DNA of 64,000 nucleotides from the NCBI GenBank assembly GCA_034435455.1, contig DAOTXL010000131.1, positions 26,577 to 90,576 of the forward strand, in the 5' to 3' direction. The stretch is from DAOTXL01 sp034435455 (GTDB lineage Bacteria; Chloroflexota; Anaerolineae; JAAYZQ01). Under the pieces are notes generated by a model. It ran no database searches and was not told the origin of the DNA. It saw only the letters and a list, made by a program, of their open reading frames with translations. A program made the translations under genes and the position numbers. Of this stretch, positions 58,003 to 64,000 are shown in pieces; within the stretch, counting starts at the first letter, position 1, and each line of letters starts with the position of its first letter.

Positions 58003-59019
58003 TTATAGCCCGCGCTGCCCCAGGTAGAGGCACAGGTCGGCCACGCGGCAGGAATAACCCCACTCGTTGTCGTACCAGGCGACGACCTTGACCAGGTTGC
58101 CGCCGATGACATTGGTCAGCCCGCCGTCCACAATGGAGGAGCGGTCGTCCCCCTTGAAATCAATCGAAACGAGCGGTTCTTCTGTATAGCCCAGGATGCC
58201 TTTCAAGGCTCCCTCGGCGGCGGCCCGGAATGCGGCGTTCACCTGCTCTTTGGTCACTTCCCGATCCAGCTCGGCTACAAAGTCTACAATCGAGACGGTA
58301 GAGGTGGGGGTGCGCAGGGCATAGCCGTCGAACTTGCCCTTCAACTCCGGGATGACCAGGGCTACCGCCCGGGCCGCGCCGGTGGTGGTGGGGATAATGC
58401 TCATAGCCGCTGCCCGCGCCCGGCGCAGGTCTTTGTGGGGCAGGTCGAGGATGCGCTGGTCGTTGGTATAGGCGTGCACGGTGGTCATCAGCCCTCGCCG
58501 GATGCCAAAGCTGTCGTGGAGCACCTTGGCCACGGGAGCCAGGCAGTTGGTGGTGCACGAGGCGTTGGACAGGATGTGGTGCTGGGCCGGGTCGTACATC
58601 CCCTCGTTGACCCCCATCACCACGGTCAGGTCCACGTTGGTGGCCGGGGCCGAGATGATCACCTTTTTGGCCCCGCCGGCAGTGCGGTGGACGGCCGCCT
58701 TGGGGCCGTCGGTGAACAGGCCGGTGGATTCGACCACGAGGTCCACGCCCAGATCTTTCCACGGCAGATTGGCGGGGTCGCGTTCGGCAAAGGTCTTGAT
58801 GCTGTGGCCGTTAACCACAAAGCTGCCCTCGCGCACCTCCACTTCGGCCGGGAAGCGGCCATAGTTGGAGTCGTACTGGAGCAGGTGGGCCAGCGTCCGG
58901 GTGTCGGTGATGTCGTTGACGGCCACCACCTCCAGCTCTGGGGCATGTTTTTCCATGGCGATGCGGAGCACCTGCCGCCCGATCCGCCCAAAGCCATTGA
59001 TTCCGATCCTGACTTTCAT
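58003..59019 (-). CDS. gap: Glyceraldehyde-3-phosphate dehydrogenase
   Basis: 338 residues. NAD site INGFGRIGRQVLR, catalytic cysteine in SNASCTTNCLAP, His in MTTVHAYTNDQ, and WYDNEWGYSCR at the end. It catalyses oxidation of glyceraldehyde-3-phosphate to 1,3-bisphosphoglycerate. Strong ribosome site AGGAGGG. Upstream only a weak candidate promoter is visible (TGGAAA-17-GAGAAT), so transcription may also come from yvcK. Confidence 0.97.
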   Translation of the reverse strand: MKVRIGINGFGRIGRQVLRIAMEKHAPELEVVAVNDITDTRTLAHLLQYDSNYGRFPAEVEVREGSFVVNGHSIKTFAERDPANLPWKDLGVDLVVESTGLFTDGPKAAVHRTAGGAKKVIISAPATNVDLTVVMGVNEGMYDPAQHHILSNASCTTNCLAPVAKVLHDSFGIRRGLMTTVHAYTNDQRILDLPHKDLRRARAAAMSIIPTTTGAARAVALVIPELKGKFDGYALRTPTSTVSIVDFVAELDREVTKEQVNAAFRAAAEGALKGILGYTEEPLVSIDFKGDDRSSIVDGGLTNVIGGNLVKVVAWYDNEWGYSCRVADLCLYLGQRGL

Positions 59020-59087
59020 CGTTTACCCTCCTGAGTTTCTCTATTCTCCCACAGGTCTGAAGCCGTTTCCAGGCCTGCGAAGGTGTT

Positions 59088-59462
59088 CTACAAAGCGTTA
59101 AAGATATCGCTGCTGCTGACGATGCCGACGATCTTTTTGCCATCGTACACCAGCACGCGCCGGATGTCGGCCCGGGCCAGCAGGGCCGCACACTCCTGGA
59201 TGCTGTGCTTGGGAGAGACGGTGATGACCGGCTTGCTCATGATCTCGTGGACCAGGAGTTCGGCCGGGTTTACCCCCCTGGCGACCACCTTCTCGATGAT
59301 GTCGGTCACGGTCATGAATCCCCACGTTTCCATCCCCTTTTCGCGTTTCACCAGGAGGCTGGACACGTTCGATTGGCGCATTTTTTCAATCGCTTCGGCC
59401 ACGGTCGCCGTGGGTTCGATATCAATCACGGGAGAGGTCATGATTTCTGCCGCTGTTTTCAT
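59088..59462 (-). CDS. CBS-domain pair protein
   Basis: 124 residues, two CBS domains (about 5-60 and 70-124) forming one Bateman module, with no effector domain. The second ends with RRVLVYDGKKIVGIVSSSDI. Such modules sense adenine nucleotides. Its start overlaps the yvcK stop (ATGA), linking it to a regulator of central carbon flux; binding of a nucleotide ligand to tune its partner is inference. Confidence 0.9.
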   Translation of the reverse strand: MKTAAEIMTSPVIDIEPTATVAEAIEKMRQSNVSSLLVKREKGMETWGFMTVTDIIEKVVARGVNPAELLVHEIMSKPVITVSPKHSIQECAALLARADIRRVLVYDGKKIVGIVSSSDIFNAL

Positions 59463-60445
59463 CTTTTTCCCCTTTCCTCTATCAAACGCAACAACTCTGT
59501 CGCCAGCCTGGTCGAATCGTGGCGCCAGGGGGCGGCCACATCCACAAGGTCGGCGGCGATCACTCTGTACCCGCTGCCGGCCGGGTAGCGGAGGGCCACC
59601 GGCCGCAGGTGGGGCTGCTCCGCGCTCGACAGCAGGCGGTTGTTGGCCAGGACGCAGGAGAACAGCCCCTTTCCCACATGGCGTTCCAGGGCGCTGACAT
59701 GATCGCCCAGGTCAAAGCCATCGGTTTCCCCTGGCTGGGTGGCCACGTTGCACACATACACCTTGAGCGCCGGGGAAGCGCCCACCGCCTGGCGGATGCC
59801 CTCCACCAGGAGATTGGGCAGGACGCTGGTGAACAGGCTCCCCGGCCCGGCGACCAGGAGGTCGGCGTCGAGGATGGCCCGCACCGCTTCCGGATAGGCG
59901 CGCGCCCCTTCCGGCCGCAGGAAGACGCGCTCGATGGGCTGCCCGGCTTTGGGGATCGCCGACTCGCCCTGGACACGGGTCAGGCCCGCCGCGTTCGTGT
60001 CCCGCAGGTCGGCCATCAGGGTGACATTCTCCAGCGTCGAAGGCAGGATCTGGCCCTGCACGGCCAGCACGCGCCCGGCCTCGACGAGGGCCCGCTCGAA
60101 ACTGCCGGTCACCGCAGCCAGAGCGGTGAGAAAGAGGTTGCCAAAGCTGTGGCCATCGAGGCCTTCCCCCTGTCCAAAGCGGTATTGGAAGAGCTGGGTG
60201 ATCAGGGATTCGTCGTCGGCCAGGGCGGCGATGCAGTTGCGAAAGTCGCCCGGCGGCAATACCCCCAACTCCCGGCGCAGGCGCCCCGATGAACCACCGT
60301 CGTCGGCCACGGTGACGATGGCGGTGATGTGGGGGGTGAATGCCTTGAGACCCCGCAGCAGCGTCGAAAGCCCTGTTCCTCCGCCGATAGCCACCACCTT
60401 GGGGGCCTGCTCGGCCGGCTCCTTTTTCCCTCTGGCTGATATCAT
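59459..60445 (-). CDS. YvcK/CofD-like gluconeogenesis factor
   Basis: 328 residues. VVAIGGGTGLSTLLRGLK, VADDGGSSGRLRRELGVLPPGD, HSFGNLFLTAL and AGPGSLFTSVLPNLLV are diagnostic of the YvcK group of the CofD-like fold. YvcK binds UDP-sugars and affects gluconeogenic growth and cell-wall synthesis in Bacillus. The ATG at 60445 is used because the Rossmann-like start follows; upstream is promoter. Usual whiA and rapZ neighbours are absent. Located with gap and pgk. Confidence 0.92.
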   Translation of the reverse strand: MISARGKKEPAEQAPKVVAIGGGTGLSTLLRGLKAFTPHITAIVTVADDGGSSGRLRRELGVLPPGDFRNCIAALADDESLITQLFQYRFGQGEGLDGHSFGNLFLTALAAVTGSFERALVEAGRVLAVQGQILPSTLENVTLMADLRDTNAAGLTRVQGESAIPKAGQPIERVFLRPEGARAYPEAVRAILDADLLVAGPGSLFTSVLPNLLVEGIRQAVGASPALKVYVCNVATQPGETDGFDLGDHVSALERHVGKGLFSCVLANNRLLSSAEQPHLRPVALRYPAGSGYRVIAADLVDVAAPWRHDSTRLATELLRLIEERGKR

Positions 60446-60461
60446 CGCTTCCTGCAGGTCT

Positions 60462-60490
60462 ATTATAGCGGAAGTTGCCCCTCCCGTCAA
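60462..60490 (-). promoter_or_regulatory. Promoter of yvcK
   Basis: TTGACG (60485-60490), a 17-base spacer and TATAAT (60462-60467). A GATATTGG-type tandem repeat (60492-60515) lies between this and the divergent helicase promoter. Confidence 0.8.
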
Positions 60491-60511
60491 TTGGGTATTG
60501 GATATTGGATA

Positions 60512-60541
60512 TTGGCTCCTTTGCTCAAAGAGTGCTACAAT
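60512..60541 (+). promoter_or_regulatory. Promoter of the UvrD-type helicase
   Basis: TTGGCT (60512-60517), an 18-base spacer and TACAAT (60536-60541) with extended TGC. The -35 is formed by the last unit of the tandem repeat. Confidence 0.5.
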
Positions 60542-60593
60542 AGGGCATCTGTTGGGCCAGATGGCATCTTGCCCGACCGTACAGGAGAGGAGC

Positions 60594-62891
60594 ATGGGCG
60601 ACACAGCAGAGATCCTGGCAGGCTTGAACCCTGCCCAGCGAGAGGCGGTCGAGACGGTGGAAGGGCCGGTGTTGGTGCTGGCCGGGCCGGGCAGCGGCAA
60701 GACACGGGTGCTTACCCATCGCGTGGCCTATCTGGTGCGGGAATGTCAGGTCCCACCCTGGCAGATTATGGCCGTGACCTTTACTAACAAGGCCGCCACC
60801 GAGATGAAGGAGCGCCTCTATCGCCTGCTGGGGGAAAGCTTTCGCCAGTTGACCATCGGCACCTTTCATGCCATCTGCGCCCGCATCCTGCGCCGCGAGG
60901 CCGAGGCGGCGGGCATTTCGCCCCAATATGTGATCTATGACAGCGCCGACAGCAGTGCCCTGGTGCGGCAGGCCCTCCGCGATCTCAACCTGGATGAGAA
61001 GCTCTACCGGCCTCAGGCCATGCTCAGCCGCATCTCCCAGGCCAAAAATGAACTGCTGACACCCCAGGAGATGCCGGCCAATACCTACCGCGAAGAGGTG
61101 GCCCGCCGGGTGTATGAACGCTACCAGGCGAGGCTTTCCCAGAACGGGGCGCTGGACTTTGATGACCTGTTGATGAAGGCGGTGCACCTCTTTCGGGATA
61201 ACGCCGGGGTGCGGGCCCAATACCAGCGCCGCTATCCGTTCATCCTGGTGGATGAGTGGCAGGACACCAACATGGCCCAGTACGAGCTGGTCAGGCTCCT
61301 GGCCGGTCAGCGGGCCAACCTGTTCGTGGTGGGCGACGAAGACCAGTCGATCTATGCCTTCCGGGGGGCGGACTATCGCAACGTCGCCCGTTTTCGCCAG
61401 GATTACCCCCAGGCGCGGGTCATCCTGCTGGAGCACAACTACCGCTCCACCCAGACCATCCTGGACGTGGCCAATGCGATTATTGCCCGCAACCTCCACC
61501 GCCATCCCAAACAGTTGTACACCCAGAAAGGGGGCGGCCCCCAGATCGCCGTCCTGGAGGCTTACGATGAGCAGGAAGAGGCCGACCTGATCGTCGCCGA
61601 GATCCGGGCCCTGGTGGATCGGGGAGAGGTCCGGTTGGGCGATTGCGCGGTGATGTACCGCACCAACGCCCAGTCACGGCCCATCGAGGATGCGTTCGTG
61701 CGCCAGGGGATGCCCTACAAGCTGGTGGGGGCCACCCGCTTTTATGAGCGCAAAGAGATCAAGGATGTGCTGGCCTACCTGCGCCTCATCCACAACCCCT
61801 ACGACGGCATCGGGCTGACCCGGATCATCAACGTGCCCCCCCGGAACATCGGCCAGAGAACGGTAGAGGCGTTGGTGCAATGGGCCGGGGAGCAGGGGAT
61901 ACCGGTCTATGCGGCCCTGCAGGCGCTGGTGGAGGAGGGAGAAGAGGCAAGAGGCCGGAGGCCGGAGGTGGGGGGCAGGATGCAGGTTCCGATTGGGGAG
62001 AGGGCGCGGCGGGCCCTGGCCGGTTTTGTCACCCTGATCGAGGAGTTGAGCCGGGCACGCCATGAGCTGAACCTGCTGGAACTGCTCGACCTGCTGTTGG
62101 AGCGCACCGGTTATGCCCCCTATGTCCGAGATGGCACCGAGGAGGGGCAATCGCGGTGGGAGAACATCCTCGAGCTGCGCACGGTGGCCCGCGAGTACGC
62201 CGATCTGCCGGTGGAGACGGCGCTGACTACCTTTCTCGAAGAGGTGGCCCTGGTCTCCGACGTGGACAACCTGGACGAAAAGGTGGATGCCCCCACGCTG
62301 TTGACCCTGCACGCGGCCAAGGGGCTGGAGTTTGCGGTAGTATTCATCACCGGCCTGGAGGAGGGGCTCTTTCCCCACAGCCGCTCCATGGACGACCTGG
62401 AGCAGATGGAGGAGGAGCGCCGGCTGTGCTACGTCGGGGTGACGCGGGCCAGGGAACGGCTGTACCTGCTCCGCACCTTCCGCCGCACCCTGTACGGCGA
62501 AAGCAAACCCCGCGAACCGTCCCGCTTCCTGGAGGATATCCCGCCGCACCTGATCCGGGGACGGGAACGGAAGCCGAAAGCACCGCAACGGAGCCCCGGC
62601 CGGGGGCCTGCCCAGGGCACCGGCTCAGAGAGCCCCCCTCCCTTTCCCGGAGAGGCCGGCCGTTTTCCGGGCCATCGGGAAAGGGAGGCAACCGCCGGGC
62701 GACCCCGGCCCACCGCCCTCCGCTTTCAGACCGGGGACCGGGTCCAGCACGACCTGTTTGGCCAGGGCGTGGTCGTCGCCAGCGAGCCGGCGGGCGACGA
62801 TGAGCAGGTGACGGTGGCCTTTGCCGGGGTAGGCCTCAAACGGCTGATGGCCGGGGTGGCGCCGCTGGAGAAGATAGAGGTTAGAGATTAG
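60594..62891 (+). CDS. UvrD/PcrA-family ATP-dependent DNA helicase
   Basis: 765 residues of superfamily 1A. It starts LNPAQREAVETVEGPVLVLA with Walker A AGPGSGKT. Motif Ia is TFTNKAATEM, motif II VDEWQDTN, motif III VGDEDQSIYAFRGA, motif IV LEHNYRS and motif VI YVGVTRARERLYLL. A C-terminal Tudor-like domain (FQTGDRVQHDLFGQGVV) binds RNA polymerase, as in PcrA. Unwinds DNA in repair and conflict removal. Two in-frame repeats are inserted, at about residues 450-465 and 682-699, both at linker positions. Ribosome site CAGGAGAGG. Confidence 0.94.
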   Translation: MGDTAEILAGLNPAQREAVETVEGPVLVLAGPGSGKTRVLTHRVAYLVRECQVPPWQIMAVTFTNKAATEMKERLYRLLGESFRQLTIGTFHAICARILRREAEAAGISPQYVIYDSADSSALVRQALRDLNLDEKLYRPQAMLSRISQAKNELLTPQEMPANTYREEVARRVYERYQARLSQNGALDFDDLLMKAVHLFRDNAGVRAQYQRRYPFILVDEWQDTNMAQYELVRLLAGQRANLFVVGDEDQSIYAFRGADYRNVARFRQDYPQARVILLEHNYRSTQTILDVANAIIARNLHRHPKQLYTQKGGGPQIAVLEAYDEQEEADLIVAEIRALVDRGEVRLGDCAVMYRTNAQSRPIEDAFVRQGMPYKLVGATRFYERKEIKDVLAYLRLIHNPYDGIGLTRIINVPPRNIGQRTVEALVQWAGEQGIPVYAALQALVEEGEEARGRRPEVGGRMQVPIGERARRALAGFVTLIEELSRARHELNLLELLDLLLERTGYAPYVRDGTEEGQSRWENILELRTVAREYADLPVETALTTFLEEVALVSDVDNLDEKVDAPTLLTLHAAKGLEFAVVFITGLEEGLFPHSRSMDDLEQMEEERRLCYVGVTRARERLYLLRTFRRTLYGESKPREPSRFLEDIPPHLIRGRERKPKAPQRSPGRGPAQGTGSESPPPFPGEAGRFPGHREREATAGRPRPTALRFQTGDRVQHDLFGQGVVVASEPAGDDEQVTVAFAGVGLKRLMAGVAPLEKIEVRD
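61941..61986 (+). repeat. G/A-rich insertion inside the helicase gene
   Basis: In-frame GAAGAGGCAAGAGG-type sequence followed by GGGGGCAGGA encodes EEARGRRPEVGGR between conserved helicase segments. Same family as 37694-37740. Confidence 0.65.
62637..62688. repeat. Perfect 13-bp inverted repeat inside the helicase gene
   Basis: CCTCCCTTTCCCG (62637-62649) and CGGGAAAGGGAGG (62676-62688) with a 26-base centre containing GGCCGGCC. It lies in the linker before the C-terminal Tudor-like domain. Confidence 0.85.
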
Positions 62892-62907
62892 AGACGAGGC
62901 GCGGACG

Positions 62908-63027
62908 ATGTTCGGGGAGCTTTTGTCGCGGGTGGGCTACGGCGGTGAACGGGTGGCGGTCAAGCAGCGGGAGGAGGCGGTGGCGGCACCGATCGGTGCC
63001 GAGGATCTGCGCCGCCTGAAGATGTAG
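62908..63027 (+). pseudogene. Phd/YefM-type antitoxin remnant, 39 aa
   Basis: An open stretch of 39 codons, MFGELLSRVGYGGERVAVKQ then PIGAEDLRRLKM, resembles the central part of Phd/YefM antitoxins (FxxLLxRVxxGGERVxVxRxGxxVAAxVxxEDLRRL). The normal N-terminal segment that forms the DNA-binding half is missing, and there is no toxin gene after it. It is followed by a hairpin-repeat remnant and an insertion sequence. Short match, so family assignment is tentative; it could still be expressed as a small peptide. Confidence 0.5.
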
Positions 63028-63056
63028 GGCAAGCCCTGCCCCTACCGGTCCACCGT

Positions 63057-63710
63057 TTATTTTTCTATACTTTTGCGGTTTTCTCCAAACGCTGGTGGGG
63101 TAGAACCGAGGCTACAGGCTACGATCCGCAGGATGGCCTCTAACTCAGAGGGACTATCCTTCAAGTTCGGGATTTCCCCGGACTTGGCCAGGATACGACC
63201 GATGATATAGCGTTGCAGCCCCTGCCGCAGGTGGGCGAAGCTGGCCGGCGAACTCCCTTTGGGTAGGGGAGGCAACCAGTCAGCGCTGGCCTTGTCCAGC
63301 TGAAGGAGCCGATACAGACTGAAGGCCAGGCAAGCCAGGTGGACGAAGCGATGGATGGCCATAGCCAGATAGCATTGGTAGTCGGCCAGTCCAAAATACT
63401 CTTTCAAGTCTCGGATGGCCAGTTCAATGGTGAAGCGGGTGCCGTAGATCTCGATGATCTGAGCCATGGAGAGGGTCAGGTCGGTGGCGAACAGGATAAT
63501 GGGCTCCTTGAGCCCTTCAATCACCACCACCTTGACCTTCTGGCTGATCTCTCGTAACCAGACTTCCCGGCATACTGCACGCACTATGACCCATTGCCCG
63601 TACAAGTGCACCGAGACCGATTCGGTGGGCAAGGCCTTCAATAACCGGGCCAGTTTCCATTGGCGGCCCCGTTTGGCGTCAGAACGTTGCTCGGAGGTGG
63701 GATGATCCCA
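63057..63710 (-). mobile_element. IS4-type transposase, 5'-truncated (copy A)
   Basis: The C-terminal part of a DDE transposase, about 217 codons from the junction at 63710 to a stop at 63057. The IS4 signature Y(2)R(3)E(6)K is intact (YGTRFTIELAIRDLK), followed by EYFGLADYQCYLAMAIHRFVHL-type helices. The first two catalytic aspartates would lie in the missing N-terminal half. The first ATG is at 63641, but homology with copy B runs up to the junction (WDHPTSEQRSDAKRG), so the ATG is not the natural start. No terminal inverted repeat could be confirmed past 63057. Confidence 0.85.
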
Positions 63711-64000
63711 GTCCTGACCAGCGGTCCGATGCCAAACGGGGCCAGAAGTGGAAACTGGCCCAACTCCTGGACAGTCTCCCGGCCGAACTGGTGACAGTGC
63801 ATCTGTACGGCCAGCTGGTCACGGTCAAGGTGGTCTGTCGCGAGGTCTGGCTGCGAGACATCAGCCAAAAGGTCAAGGTCGTGGTCGTAGAAGGGATCAA
63901 AGAGCCCATCATCCTGGTCTCCACCGACCTGGGCTTGACCATGGTCCAGATCATCGAGATCTTCGGGGCCAGGTTTACGATAGAAATCGCCATTCGCGAT
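63698..64000 (+). mobile_element. IS4-type transposase, 5'-truncated (copy B), runs off the window
   Basis: On the plus strand the frame from 63698 reads WDDPSPDQRSDAKRGQKWKL and continues through VTVHLYGQL, VCREVWLRDISQKV and FGARFTIEIAIRD to the last base. It is a diverged homologue of copy A in the opposite direction, sharing most residues but with many differences. It has no natural start in the window: homology begins exactly at the same codon as in copy A. The C-terminus lies beyond the window. Confidence 0.8.

Noticed and set aside
63057..63641. A complete 194-aa transposase gene starting at ATG 63641
   Set aside because: Homology to copy B continues upstream of this ATG to the junction, and the N-terminal catalytic half is missing, so it is a truncated gene.

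Overview
The window is a gene-dense, high-GC bacterial chromosome segment with about 55 genes on both strands. Spacers are short and one tRNA is present. Many genes start with GTG or TTG, and many neighbours overlap by 4 bases (ATGA, GTGA, TTGA). Promoters are of the sigma70 type, typically TTGnnn-17-TAtaaT with an extended TGn. The gene set fits Chloroflexota, probably an Anaerolineae/Caldilineae-like lineage: ClpC, RadA, PIN-TRAM, a cytidylate-kinase-like protein, two multi-S1 proteins, DUF4013 and DUF4126 membrane proteins, YvcK, and an alpha-glucan phosphorylase of the maltodextrin type. No outer-membrane machinery is visible. The taxonomic call is inference from gene content; no rRNA is present to settle it.

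Layout: 1-6.5 kb (+) holds two radical SAM enzymes, a membrane protein fused to an endonuclease/exonuclease/phosphatase domain, and a double-HAD phosphatase. A tRNA-Tyr with its own promoter and terminator follows. 6.8-17.8 kb (-) is housekeeping: rlmB, cysS, a cytidylate-kinase-like gene, PIN-TRAM, radA, clpC, an S1 protein, a ferredoxin and a rubredoxin-like protein. 17.9-20.5 kb (-) is a two-gene exopolysaccharide unit (glycosyltransferase plus polyprenyl sugar-phosphate transferase). 20.5-24.7 kb (-) is an overlapping unit of an MBL hydrolase, M20 peptidase and PIG-L deacetylase followed by rlmD. 24.8-28.7 kb (-) holds small and multi-pass membrane proteins and a GT-C glycosyltransferase. 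29.2-37.3 kb (-) is a polysaccharide operon: rmd, gmd, an MNT-HEPN fusion, phosphoglucomutase, TatD, polyprenyl synthase, GT2 and GT4. Gmd and Rmd should make GDP-D-rhamnose for the glycosyltransferases.

37.5-45.5 kb (+) runs from an L,D-transpeptidase through phoU, a coiled-coil protein, selB, a Mth938-like protein and a nitrilase to purB. 45.4-51.7 kb (-) has a VanW-type wall protein, glgP, a DksA/TraR-like factor and a second S1 protein behind a perfect consensus promoter and a roughly 390-nt structured leader. 51.9-56.8 kb (+) has trmD, a Dam-type methylase overlapping a PD-(D/E)XK nuclease candidate (a possible compact restriction-modification pair), a LuxR-TM-Kelch regulator and hutI. 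56.8-60.4 kb (-) is pgk, gap, a CBS protein and yvcK, a central-carbon cluster. 60.6-62.9 kb (+) is a UvrD/PcrA helicase carrying in-frame repeat insertions. The window ends in an antitoxin remnant and two diverged IS4-type transposase fragments joined head to head at a 13-bp near-palindrome. Several dispersed repeat families (octamer arrays, AGTGCC inverted repeats, GGGGCGACC-type hairpins, G/A-rich insertions) occur through the spacers and inside some genes.
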